64,000 nucleotides of DNA from Rutpela maculata. Lineage: Eukaryota; Arthropoda; Insecta; Coleoptera; Cerambycidae. Positions 22,745 to 33,598 of this stretch are shown in pieces. Position 1 is the stretch's first letter, and each line of letters opens with the position of its first letter. The notes beneath the pieces are model-generated. The model was not told the DNA's origin and did no database searches. It saw only the letters and a program-made list of their open reading frames with translations. The translations under genes were made by a program, and so were the position numbers. The stretch covers positions 37,069,920 through 37,133,919 of the forward strand of contig OW386285.2 of assembly GCA_936432065.2 (NCBI GenBank). The letters are read 5' to 3'.

Positions 22745-23827
22745 CTGTAAAAGATAAAAGTACTGTACAAGATAATTGAAAAGAAGATCCGACAATGCTA
22801 AGAACCAGTATTTGTTTTAAGTTTGGAGGGAGTTATTCTGGTATTTTTAATTGATATGGTAGGGTAAGCACAAATTAAATTTGTAGACCTGCTATAGCTA
22901 ATACATTTTAAGATGGCTACTAGCAATTTCTGGGGATGAAAACAGATTGATATAACCATCTACGGCTACAGCAGAGTAGATTTTATAAAAACAAATATTT
23001 TGCAATCTTCTTTCAATTCGAAAATATTTTTCAAATATTTGATCTCATTGACTTGGCAGTTAGATAATTTTTAAAAATTTCAACTTTATAGCTCTACATT
23101 AACAGTCTAAATTATTAGAAGGGTAAGATTTTTTTTTTATCGCTACGCCTATGCCCGATTTATTTTCTCTAAATGTACAAAATATTTTTAAACGTTTTAT
23201 TGCTCTAAACTTTTTCTACTGCAGGCTTTCGATTTGAAGTAAAAAATACACTGAACTATGATAAGAGTGGAATAAAGTGATTTACTCAATATCAGTTGTT
23301 TAGAAAATTTCTATACCTAAAACATTGCCATACTTACATAATTTTTAATGAAATCTGAAGTTAAAGTCTAGAAATTTTGCAAACAACAAATAAAAACTCA
23401 TGATACAACTCTTCTCCTAGTTCAGCTTTTGTATGTCTATAATTATTTTTTTATGTATTAACAAAAATGTAGTAACTAAAAATAGCATCTATTTCCCTGT
23501 TGGACCTTATCAAATAGCCATCTTAAGTCATTGCTTATTCAATACAGATCTTAATTCAGTTAAGACAAAAACCTACTGTTGATTGTTGAATGTTGAAACT
23601 TAATAATATTTCTATAAAAATCACTTTCTATTCTAAACTGAGAAATGAAACTATGTAGGAGCAGAGTCCACGACTTGAAAGAATGCTCTCTCACACATAT
23701 CTTTACTAGACTAGAAACTAGAAATAAAAAAACATGGGCCATGGCTGCTGCAGCCCCTTAACTCTGGGTATGCTGTATAAGGTGCTAAATTATCTTATTA
23801 CTATCGAAATAAACAAGTTCTCCTTAC
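22745..23827. other. Probable intron or spacer
   Basis: AT-rich. No exon could be tied to 22,632-22,744 with matching phase. Confidence 0.3.
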
Positions 23828-24010
23828 CTTTGTAATATTGCACAACACATATAACACAAAATTAGTTTGATAAAATTGCAACGATGGTAAGTGGACGGCT
23901 TGACGGCTGCTAGCTCACTCTGAGACAGGAAGATGGAGAATGCACACGCGGATGCGCGCGCATTACACGTTACGCCACAGAAAGGAAGGTACCTAGTAGG
24001 AGATACGATA
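23828..24010 (-). promoter_or_regulatory. GC-richer putative leader/promoter region
   Basis: Unlike its surroundings, this stretch has CpG-containing text (CACACGCGGATGCGCGCGC, GGACGGCTTGACGGCTGC). It ends on the minus strand at ATTACAAAG|GTAAGG, a good splice donor. It could be the 5' UTR exon and promoter of the gene ending at 22,632. Confidence 0.3.
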
Positions 24011-24410
24011 AACCACCGCTTTCACAGAAGTGGCGTGAATTGCAAATATAATAATTATGTCAGAAGAGCAATTATATAACTATTTTTTACTTTTTAATTT
24101 CGATTAATTTACGTTTAATGATAGATTTTCATATTTTTTTAAACGAACATGCTTTATACTGTTTAATTGTTCATAAATTGTATCTTACCCAGCAAACCAA
24201 ACCACATCATTTTAACATCATAATGATGTGATTTTTGCAACAGTGACGTCGTCATTCTTGTTTGCAACCACGTGGAAATGCCGTCACAGTGACGCTAAAC
24301 GGCCGCACTCAGCCACGTCGTCAAAAGTGACTTACTTATTTTCCACTTTTCAGCCACATCAGTACCACTCATTTGTGATATAGATATGATCATATTGTGT
24401 ACAAAAAATA

Positions 24411-25214
24411 TATATTATAACAACTTGAATGTTACCGCCCACTTACTTTTAAAATAAATAAAAAGAATCTATATTGCAACAAATAAATCTACTTTTATAT
24501 AACGAAAAAATAGCTCAATTGAAACTTAAAAATCACTGATTAAAGATTAATATTTTATATCCGGTTCCAAAAAATGATGAATTTTTGAATAAATTATGTT
24601 TCCTCATTGAATTTTTTATTGTTTTTTTATCGAAAAAAATTATTTCAATAAAGTCGGCTGACATTTTATAACTTGTGTGTGATTTTACATTCTGAAATCT
24701 TTTCTCATTTTTTTTTTCATTTTGAAAAATAAAGGTGAACTTATTATTTCTTAAATATTTGTTTCAAAATCCTCCTGCATACCTAAAGTTATTCTCGTAG
24801 CATAATATAGTTACATATATAATTAGCTGTATATGAGAATATAATTTTAGATATACAGGGTGATTTGTAAACAAATATTTAAGAAATAAGTACACCTTTA
24901 TTTTTCTAAATGAAAAAAAATAAAGAGAAAAGTTGTTCAGAATGTAAAATCACACACTAAGTATAAAACGTCAGCCGACTTTGATGAAATAATTTTTGTC
25001 GATTAAAAACAATAAAAAATTCAATATGAGGAAACATACTTTATTCAAAATTAATCATTTTATATTGGAGCCGGGTATAAATATAAATCTTTCATCGTTA
25101 TTTCATTGAGTTATTTTTTTCGTAATATAAAAGAAGATTTATTTGTTGCAAAATAGATTCTTTTCATTTATTTTAAAATTAACTCAGCGGTAACATTCAA
25201 GTTGTTATAATATA
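24411..25214. mobile_element. Palindromic element, about 0.8 kb
   Basis: The arms match for about 340 bp in inverted orientation: ATAACAACTTGAATGTTACC at the left and GGTAACATTCAAGTTGTTAT at the right, with AAAGTCGGCTGAC and GTCAGCCGACTTT further in. The loop (about 24,765-24,860) includes TACAGGGTGATTTG. Confidence 0.8.
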
Positions 25215-25930
25215 CATTATAAAGCAACATAATTTATTTACAATTCATTTTGATTTTAATGGCTTACTTCAAACAAAACATTTCATCAAAGTAGCCTGAT
25301 ATTGCTGAAATTTTACACAAAAAAGTATATTTCACATTCGCTTTACTTACCTTTTCCTTAAATTTTTCTTGAGATTTCGGAAAATATAAAAAAGGCAGTT
25401 CATACATAATCGTTTGATATTTGCTTATAAATCTTGCACATATTCCTAGATATTTTAATCGTTTTATAGCACATACATTACTCACTAAAGTGGGGTCCCA
25501 GAAAATGTCTCTAAGTAAAATAATAGAAATTAGATTTAAAAATATAAAAAGTATTAAATAAATTTGATGTGATCAATGAAACAAACATTTCCGAAACTAT
25601 ATATATTCAAGATATGATTACAGGTATGCTTTATAATATAAATTCACCTAGCTATTTCTTTCTTGATCTTCTTTGATCCCTATAACGGATTAAGTGTCAC
25701 AATTATCTCATAGTCAAAGTCTGCTGTGGCTGGAACTATTTTTCATACCACATCTAAAAATTTATAAAAAATTAATTATCACAGTTTAAAAATGTTTAAT
25801 AAGATTTGGTATCATTTATGTCGGTAAAAATAATGTTAAAAGTTGAGTGTTGGTAGTGGTAATTTCAAGTTCAACCACACACTAGTTTTGTTATTAAAGT
25901 AAAAAAAAACCGCTGCCCAAGGAATCACTA
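25215..25930. other. Spacer
   Basis: AT-rich, no supported gene. Confidence 0.3.
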
Positions 25931-26606
25931 CTTCCACATCCAGATTTTCTATCCAAGTCTCTCATAATGAAAAAATTTTGTATGTGGAAATAATTGTTTA
26001 TAGAACTTTAATAATATAATATTTGAAATCGTCTACCCCAAAAACCCATAAAACGATATCCCACACGGTAGTGGGGTGGGGGTGGTGATAGGGGGGTAGT
26101 AGTGGAGGTGGATGAAGTAGAAAAAATATTTAGAGACTTTTGGTTCTTGTACACACACTAAATCACAATTTTATTTTCATCTCCTTTAATAATGGAGTAG
26201 AGGTGGTAATGGGGGTGGCTAATGCCAAAAAATTTTTTTAAACCTTAGGTTCTCTTGTATCACTAAATACCAATTTTATGGACTCTTACCTGCTTGATTT
26301 ACCGATTTACCCCCAATCTACCCCCTAGTTACCACATTTTACCCCCCAACCCTTCGACGGAATAAGATGAAAATATAATCTAGTTCCAGATCCCGTTAAA
26401 GTACATACGTGTACCAAATTTCAAATCAATATCTTAAACGATTCCAGAGTAAACGTGGGCACAAAAAAGTTACAGACCGACAGACAGAAATTTTTTTTTC
26501 GCTCAAATTTAAAATCTCAACGTTTCATGACATTCTAAGCCTATCTGTATAATAAAAATTTTCAAAAATTTTTTTGTCGTTACCATACTTCCACTGGTTG
26601 TGGAAG
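25931..26606. mobile_element. CTTCCACA-ended element, uninterrupted copy
   Basis: Ends CTTCCACATCCAG and CTGGTTGTGGAAG are inverted. Internal landmarks are ACTTTAATAATATAATATTT, GGTGGTAATGGGGGTGGC, a GACCGACAGACAGA tract and AATCTCAACGTTTCATGACA. The same order is found in the copy at 36,473-46,221, which allows that larger nest to be dissected. It is non-coding. Confidence 0.8.
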
Positions 26607-27543
26607 TAATTAAATTTAATTTTAATAGCTTACATCTTTAGAACAACTTCATTGATACTATTGAAAATATAAAAAAAAAAGGATGACGATTGAAAATAAA
26701 CTACTATTTTGTAAAACATGAATTAGCAATAAAGATACGAATTCAGAATTTGATTCTAACAGGGCATGTTGAATACGGTTCTAAAATTATTTGAACTTTG
26801 TATCACTCTTGATTCGTGGACACCATTTGAATTCTATCTCTAACAAAATAATAAAGTTTCGATGAGACTTAAAATATGACAATAAGTATACACTAAATTA
26901 AAAATTAAGCAAAAAAAAACTGAAGGTGAAGTTTCTCATTACCGAAACGAGTATTTCAATATGAAACAATAAAGAATATATTTTTTTATAGAGCCTTATT
27001 ATAGTTACAGAAAAAATTCTTATAGCTAACACTAATTTATTGTCCAAATTTCAATAAAACCAGACTTTTCTTTTTTAAGTTATTTAGCTTACAAGAGACA
27101 TGACAGACGGAGAGGCAGACGGACTGACAGAAAAGACATTTTGAAAGTTGTCCCGTATTTTATGACAATACAATGATATATTTTTATTATTTACGAGTGA
27201 TATTCACAATTGTTGAATGAAATGCATATAACACTTTTTATACAGAATTTTATAAGCTTTATTTTGTATATAAACATAATTTCGATATCGCTAATGGTTA
27301 GAAAGATATAAGCAGTAAACTGAATCGGACCGCCAATTCTCCAAGATGGTGGCTCAAGCGCAACAGTTTGGGCTGGGGACTTTTAGTATGTTTAATAGTA
27401 GGTAAGCCTAAATGAACATATTTGCCAAATTTAAACACTTTATCAGTTTTTTTCGTCAAACGTCGAAATTTGTTCTAATTTGACTAGGGTATTTATACTA
27501 TAGATATAGTTAGACAATCCTCGGATTAGGGTACTAAAATAAT
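26607..27543. repeat. Spacer with a fragment of the TCTTCGCA family
   Basis: 27,000-27,220 matches the GCTTACAAGARAC, GACAGACGG and CATTTTGAAAGTTGT part of the repeat at 32,609-33,208. The remainder shows nothing. Confidence 0.5.
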
Positions 27544-27693
27544 AGGTGTTTTCTTTCTACCAACAATCTTAGCTAAGCTAAGTAGTTTTTCAGTCACGCC
27601 TGATGAGTGAAATATTTGTGTATGTACCACAGTTTGCGTGTGACATTAAAACTACTTAGCATAGCTAAGATTGTTGGTAGAAAGAAAACACCT
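27544..27693. repeat. Near-perfect hairpin, 46-bp arms
   Basis: Arms 27,544-27,589 and 27,648-27,693 are complementary at 45 of 46 positions with a 58-base loop (AGGTGTTTTCTTTCTACC start). It may be a tiny MITE or a hairpin RNA source. Confidence 0.85.
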
Positions 27694-28440
27694 AATATAC
27701 TAGAGCAAAATAAAATGAGGGGTAATAAAGCAAATAACATACAATATGACTGCATTTTGTCGTCAATTGGTAAGAAAACAATTATCAGTAGGTATTTAAA
27801 TCAAAAATAACCTAAATATGCTCTCTATATATTTATATTTTATTTATCTCTCTTTTATACTGTTTTTATAAATATAATGAAATTTAAATATAAAAGTGTA
27901 CCTATATTTTACCAATTAATTGATAGCACACACAAGGTACCTAATAATCTCGTCGAATATCAAATGGGGCATGTCGCATGGATGACATGGAGACAACACT
28001 GTACCTATTGGTATACCTAATGTGGTACAAAAACTAAATTATGAATTCGAAAGTATTCTGTAATTGAAAAATAAATAACCAAAATATATTATGTTAAATG
28101 ATATTTTAGCTTTTTTCCCTTGAATTTTAATGATGTCATTCGATATGTCACCAAACATGAAAATTACAGGCAAGGTATAAAATAAGAATACATTTCATAG
28201 TAACAATGTAGCTAATACAAGTAGGTACTTACCTTTTCGTAAAAATGTGTTGATATTTACCAAACAAAAACCAAAAACATTAAAACTAAAGTTTATTGAC
28301 GTCAACGTCGTTAATAGAACACAGACAAGTGTAAACTGGAGATGAGATGACAGTAGTAGTACTAGACTAGTGGCGCTGCCGGCGGTGGTCGCTATTTTGT
28401 ATGAGATGGTGATATCAAAGTGAGTGGTGGCTCAGTTAGT
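27694..28440. other. Spacer
   Basis: No supported feature. A short locally GC-rich patch (GGCGCTGCCGGCGGTGG, about 28,372) could not be interpreted. Confidence 0.3.
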
Positions 28441-28699
28441 TACATCCACGTTTTAAAATGTATCATTAAAATGATGTGGTGATTGTGGACATCCCAATCT
28501 CCACTGACATGGGAGTGGTTATAATGTGAACGTTCTAAAACGGTCCAAAGAGTGTCATCACGGTGATGTGATGCTTTGCCATTTACAAAAACCACTAAAA
28601 TGTGAGTGGCTATAATGTGGATGTGGCAGAGTGTGTTTAGTGGGTAGATAAGGTATGTGCCTATATATACCTACTTAAGCTCCAGGGACCCGGACCCAA

Positions 28700-28800
28700 A
28701 CGAAATAGCGGTTCCGGTTCTAAGTAAAATTGAAATAACGGTTTCGGTACGGTTCCGGTTCTGAGTAAAATTGAAATAACGTTCCGGTATGGCTCCGGGT
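28700..28800. repeat. Short tandem repeat, unit about 37-41 bp
   Basis: CGGTTCCGGTTCTRAGTAAA followed by ATTGAAATAACG occurs about 2.5 times. Confidence 0.7.
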
Positions 28801-28819
28801 CTTATTAGGGTTTGTAAGT

Positions 28820-29455
28820 TTGTAACCTACAAAGCAACTTTAAAAAACACATCGCTATTCTACCACATTATGATATGATCATACACTGACGTTATTCTAA
28901 CGTTGAGATTGTACTTAAAAAATGTTTATACGGGAAACGTTTGTTTAACCTATAAATCAAACTTAACAATCACGTTTATTTTCTTATATAATTGTAAGTA
29001 TACGATGACGTTGCCATAACGTTGAAATTTTACTTCTGCAAGACTCATACGAGAAACGTTTATTCAACCTACAAAGCAACTTTAAAAAACATCTCTCTTC
29101 TACTACATTATGATATGATCATACACTCACGTTATTTTAACGTTGAGATTGTACTTAAAAAATGTTTATACGAGAAACGTTTGTTTAACCTATAAATTAA
29201 ACTTGACAATCACGTTTATTTTATTATATAATTATAAGTATACGACGGCGTTGCTATAACGTTGAAATTTTACTTCTACAAAACTCATACGAGAAACGTT
29301 TATTCAACCTACAAAGCAACTTTAAAAAACACATCGCTATTTTACCACATTATGATATGATCATACGCTGACGTTATTTTAACGTTGAGATTGTACTTAA
29401 AAATGTTTATACGAGAAACGTTTGTTTAACCTATAAATAATACGTGAAAAATACG
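28820..29455. repeat. Satellite, unit about 242 bp, 2.6 copies
   Basis: AACCTACAAAGCAACTTTAA recurs near 28,826, 29,068 and 29,308. Each is followed by CACATTATGATATGATCATA and TTAACGTTGAGATTGTACTT. Confidence 0.85.
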
Positions 29456-29809
29456 TTTATTTTATTACAAATTTATATGATCGTAGATTACGTTCTTTTA
29501 ACGTTGCATTTGACCTTTTAGTGCACCCGTGAATATATAAACTTTTGAGACAACGTTGTCTTAACGTTGAAAACTACTTTGAAATATCTGCCTTTTTAAA
29601 CGGTAAATTTAGCCGTGAAACAACTAGTAAAACACGTTTCTTAGGAACGGGATTAAAGTTTGGGATATAAAATACGTTTTAAAGACGTTAAATTTCGACG
29701 TTGAAAATTTCAACTAAAAAACAACGTTGACAAACTCAACGTGTAACGTTGATTTATACAAAACAACGTTGATTCGACGTTGAAAAAACGTACGTGTGTT
29801 TACTGGGTA
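29456..29809 (-). repeat. AACGTT-rich element, right end
   Basis: Continues the AACGTT-rich character and ends GTACGTGTGTTTACTGGGTA, which is the inverted counterpart of the end at 19,844. Confidence 0.6.
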
Positions 29810-30044
29810 ATATCTATATGATATTCAAAGTTAAATTGGTAGTCAAAATACACATCAAGTTCTTATACTTTTGATATTCGTTTAAGCGGCTCATTGTTCC
29901 TGTTGCAATCGAATTTGATTATCATTTTTTTATTGAAAATCGATAACGCAGAACATTCTTCTACATTGAAATTACGTTTTTTTCCACAATCCAATACAAA
30001 AGTCAACTTATATTAATTTGCAGTCCTTAACACAAATAACTCTC
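29810..30044. other. Spacer
   Basis: No supported feature. Confidence 0.3.
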
Positions 30045-30150
30045 ATATAATATTTTTAAGGTCATTAACAAACATGGGGTTCCAGTACATTGGTCCCATA
30101 TTTGAGCCTTGTGGAACTCCGAATGATATCTCATATGAAAAATTCAAAAC
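30045..30150 (-). pseudogene. LINE reverse transcriptase remnant
   Basis: Minus strand reads FGVPQGSNMGPMYWN then PMFVNDLKNI, the GVPQGS motif (RT motif 4/B) of a non-LTR retrotransposon. Only about 35 codons survive. Confidence 0.65.
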
Positions 30151-30585
30151 TCTTAATTTTCTCAAAGACGTCTCTAACGATTTTGTTAAAATTTTGTAAA
30201 TTGATTTATTTTATTTATTTGTAAAAATAGAAATAATAATAATTTATTTTCCATGAAGATAGCATTACAACTGTATAGGAATAGTCAAGTTTACAAGCAT
30301 ATACCTTAAAAACTAGATAAGAAAATCACATACGGAATAGAAACATTTCGACATTAAAAAAAAATTAACTTAGTTTTAAAATTCTGTAAATTTCTAGCTA
30401 ATTTACATTATGTGGATATACATATGGTATACGAAAATCTTCCTTGTGTACTGGAAATTTTAGTTCCCCCAGAAACAGATACCATACCTCAATCTAGAAT
30501 GTACTTGGGCACAGTATAAATTAACTAATAGTTGCTTAGTAAGCACTGTTTTAATATTAAACAAAAATGAAATTTATTTATTTAT
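30151..30585. other. LINE-derived or unassigned AT-rich sequence
   Basis: Contains a short AATAATAATAATTTATTTTCC stretch at about 30,230 that may be a retroelement tail. Nothing else is clear. Confidence 0.3.
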
Positions 30586-31345
30586 TTGGTACGCTATTTA
30601 ACAGGTGAAACCCAATTACAGAATTGATGTTAGTTTGGAAATCAGATATTCACAATGCGATTTCCATTTATCAATATGTAAACCCAAAAACTGTATACTA
30701 TCATAGGTACCTGTTATAAATGATTCATTGAGCATAAATGAAATAGACTCGCACTTTTTCTGTTTATTATGGAACTGAGTTATTTGAGTTTTTTCTGCAT
30801 TGAAATACAACTGACGTTGATTGAAAAATGTAGATAATTTTTCTACAACATTGTTACACTTACTTTCTAACACATTATGCATATAATCTGAAATAGTCAT
30901 AGAAGGATCATCAGCATACATTGAAAAGAAATCATTACATAGAATAAAATCAAGCTCAATAATATACAATATAAATAATACGAGGCCCAATATTGAACCC
31001 TGTGGAACTCCCATACTTAAAAACGAACGGTCAGAATTGGCTCTGCATACGTTATTTTCAATGACGTGTTGTATACTCACATACTGTTGACGATTAGTCA
31101 AGAATGAATTGATCCAGTTTAGTGGCTATCCTCTAATCTCATACTTATAAAATATATATAGTATAGTCAACAAATTTGTATGATTAACGCAGTCAAGCGC
31201 CCTGCTGAAATCAAAATATATTCCAGCAAGCCATTCGCCTGCCTCAATATAATGAATTATTTGGTTGTTAAATGTTGTAGCAGCCATTATAGTAAATTTT
31301 CCACAACGAAACCCATGTTGTTTCTCGGACAAAATTTTAAATTAT
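30571..31345 (-). mobile_element. 5'-truncated CR1/Jockey-type LINE fragment
   Basis: Covers two RT ORF fragments on the minus strand. The 3' end is an (AAAT)n-like tail (30,571-30,586). The 5' end is lost near 31,345, within the RT domain. Confidence 0.7.
30616..31332 (-). pseudogene. LINE reverse transcriptase, broken
   Basis: Two in-line fragments separated by a stop near 31,125. The upstream part has KQHGFRCGK (motif 2a) and GIYFDFSRALDCVNH (motif A, catalytic Asp). The downstream part has MGVPQGSILGLVLFI (motif B) and FFSMYADDPSM (motif C, YADD). The HNKQKKCESISFML segment belongs to the thumb. No endonuclease or ORF1 is present. It is a dead 5'-truncated copy. Confidence 0.8.
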
Positions 31346-31979
31346 TATAATGTGCCACCTTGATACCAAAATATGCAGAAGAAATAAAAAAATCGCGTTA
31401 GGTATTTTTTTATCGGAAAATTTTGTTAATGAAACTTTTTCGAAATTGTCCAAAAACCATAAGTCCATTACTATTACCAAAGCCGAGACCCACATGTGGC
31501 TGTGGTGCTGATGATGGTGTATTACAATTAAAGAATTTTCTAAAATTGAGGCTCGAAAGATGTATTTAGCAATGCAATAGATTCTATATTTTTAATGGTT
31601 TTATTAAAAAAAAAAAAACAGAAATTCAGTACATCTTGAATTTCAGGATAAAAAATTTGTTATAAAAGATTCTTATTTTCTTTTCGCATACATGCAGCTC
31701 AGAAACGGCCCTGTATCAAATAATATATGCAATATTACAAAGTCATACTAGCTACTTAAAAGTATATGAAACACAATAGGTAGGGTAATCTTAACTCAAC
31801 CCAACACCACTGTCTCAAGAACTATTTTTTTGAATTACAACCTTTTGCACCTAAAACGTGTAATGACATAATTTTTACTTAAATTTGATTAATAATCAAT
31901 AAAAACGAAAATGTGTAAACACGGTGGTGGCGGTGTCGATGATTTAATTATGTAAATAAAAATAATTAAATTACTAGAT
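31346..31979. other. Spacer
   Basis: No supported feature. Confidence 0.3.
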
Positions 31980-32139
31980 GTAAACTAGCCTGTTTAGAGC
32001 TTATCATGCCATCTAGAGGTGGACAATGATACTAGCATGAATTATGAGTTAGATTTCTTCGCTGTTATGTTTTCTATTTATTTCCAGTTTGCGCTTAAAG
32101 CAGCCTTGATCTCCTAGATGTCGCCGTAGGAATCGTTTC
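31980..32139 (+). repeat. 160-bp direct repeat, copy 1
   Basis: Matches 33,261-33,420 at about 90% (GTTTAGAGCTTATC, CATCTAGAGGTGG, AGCATGAATTATGAGTTAGA, TAGATGTCGCCGTAGGAATC). Copy 2 lies directly upstream of the host gene's leader, so copy 1 may be a duplicated piece of the promoter region. Confidence 0.85.
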
Positions 32140-32608
32140 TAGGTGTAAACCAAGGTGTATCTTGGTTTAATATTATTATAAAATAAATGTTTTTGATAGA
32201 AAATGTGTTTTTCGCCATAGCATATGATTTCGTGTCCGCCACGTAGCTATACAAATCAAAGTAGTATCGATAAGAAGAAATATTTTGGAATCACTTTTCA
32301 TAGGTTAAAACAGGTCTACTCAAAAGTTGTGTTGAAACTATTTTCTATTTATTTTAGATTGCATTTTAGATTATATTATATTATATTTGCTTGAAATGTG
32401 AAACCGTCATCTCATTCATTACTCTACTGGCTTGATAAGCGGTAGTGTCAATGTGTAAAGTCGACTAACTTGTATCTCCTCAAATGCTGTAAAAACTTTT
32501 TTTAAAATCAGGACCTGGCGAGCCGTTCATGACAGTATGATCACAAGCCACGCCTTCTGCAGCCGTTTCTCATTGTAGGATATAAGCTTTATGGCTACTC
32601 CTTATTAT
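32140..32608. other. Spacer between the direct repeats
   Basis: No supported feature. Confidence 0.3.
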
Positions 32609-32735
32609 ACTCTTCGCAAAAACGAAGAGTATATTGTATTTGATCGGCACATTTCTAAAATCGTAAATATCGTTCGTAGAGAAAAAAATTTCATATCATT
32701 GTGTTAGTGAACGAATTCTGAACAACTTTCAAAAT

Positions 32736-32786
32736 GTCCGTCTGTCCGTCCGTCCGTCCGTCCGTCCGTCCGTCCGTCCGTCCGTC
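32736..32786. repeat. (CCGT)n tetranucleotide repeat
   Basis: About 12 units of GTCC/TCCG. Related copies of the family have the complementary GACGGACG tract. Confidence 0.95.
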
Positions 32787-32984
32787 ACGTTTCTTGTAAG
32801 CACGAAGTTAAGAAAAATCGATTGTACTGAAATTGGGACACTAAGTTAATGTTAGCTAGGGGAAGAACCTATTGTTTTTGAATAAAATCGATCAGTAAAT
32901 AAAAATGTTATTAATGATTTAAATTTGAGATTTTTTTTTTTATTTTCATGTTTTTGTAAAAATTTTCATTGTTTACATTTTTTT

Positions 32985-33058
32985 ATGCATTAGGAGATTC
33001 TTACGCTTTTGACTCGGAATCCAAAGGTCCCAGGTTTGAAACCCATGTGGCGCATGGT
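32985..33058 (+). other. tRNA-like segment
   Basis: CTTTTGACTCGGAATCCAAA then GGTCCCAGGTTTGAAACCC resembles anticodon-arm, variable-loop and T-arm text. The acceptor stem is not complete, so it is not a functional tRNA by eye. Confidence 0.4.
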
Positions 33059-33260
33059 ATGGTTTTTTTATTTTTACTTTATTTTACACTGAGTCTATCA
33101 CCAACTAAGTTCGTACCATAAAATTAAAAATGTTTAAAATTAACATTATTTACAAAAAACTGCGAAGAGTGTCCTATAGAATGTGTAACAAATTATATAA
33201 AAAGTTTAGTAAACAGGTGATGAGTACGTTTTTAGCTTGTTTATATTCTACCTCCATGGT

Positions 33261-33420
33261 GTAAACTAGTCTGTTTAGAGCTTATCCTGCCATCTAGAGG
33301 TGGGTAATAATACTAGCATGAATTATGAGTTAGATTTCTTCGCTATTATGTTTTCTGTTTATTTCCATTTTGCGCGTAAAGCAGCCTTGGTATCCTAGAT
33401 GTCGCCGTAGGAATCGTTCC
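33261..33420 (+). repeat. 160-bp direct repeat, copy 2 (host gene upstream region)
   Basis: Partner of 31,980-32,139. The following sequence (TGCTTTTGATGAAAAAGCC) leads into the probable 5' UTR exon of the plus-strand gene. Confidence 0.85.
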
Positions 33421-33515
33421 TGCTTTTGATGAAAAAGCCAGTGAAGAAAAAGCTAACGCATAACCTCAAATATGAATGTAAAAATACCACTAAACTAGAA
33501 TATTATTAAGACCCG
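33421..33515 (+). promoter_or_regulatory. Probable 5' UTR exon of the host gene
   Basis: Ends at a good donor (AGACCCG|GTAAGT, intron from 33,516). The next acceptor (TTTTGTTGTAG) lies immediately before the ATG at 33,599, giving an 83-base intron in the leader. The start of transcription is not determined. Confidence 0.45.
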
Positions 33516-33598
33516 GTAAGTTAATCATTATTTTAAAACATGCACTTTACATTAAAGTGTTATATTACATTATGTTTGAAATTGGTATTTTGTTGTAG

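Larger units (their letters stand above)
24186..28646. mobile_element. Possible nested TIR element with TACCCA ends
   Basis: Left tip TACCCAGCAAACCAAACCAC and right tip GTGTGTTTAGTGGGTA are inverted. Both flanks contain ATCATTTTAA/TTAAAATGAT next to ATGATGTG motifs. The intervening sequence is other repeats, so if this is one element it was heavily invaded. Two separate ends are equally possible. Confidence 0.35.
32609..33208 (+). mobile_element. TCTTCGCA-family repeat, intact copy
   Basis: Starts ACTCTTCGCAAAAACGAAGA and contains TGCGAAGAGTGTCCTATAG near its right end. Order: a (CCGT)n tract at 32,736-32,786, ACGTTTCTTGTAAGC, a T-run, a tRNA-like segment and the right end. The same family appears at 9,138-10,383 (minus, interrupted) and partly at 27,000-27,220. 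It has no coding capacity. Confidence 0.7.

Noticed and set aside
28820..29455. CRISPR-like array
   Set aside because: The units are about 242 bp and fully homologous along their length; there are no short repeats with unique spacers, and the DNA is eukaryotic.
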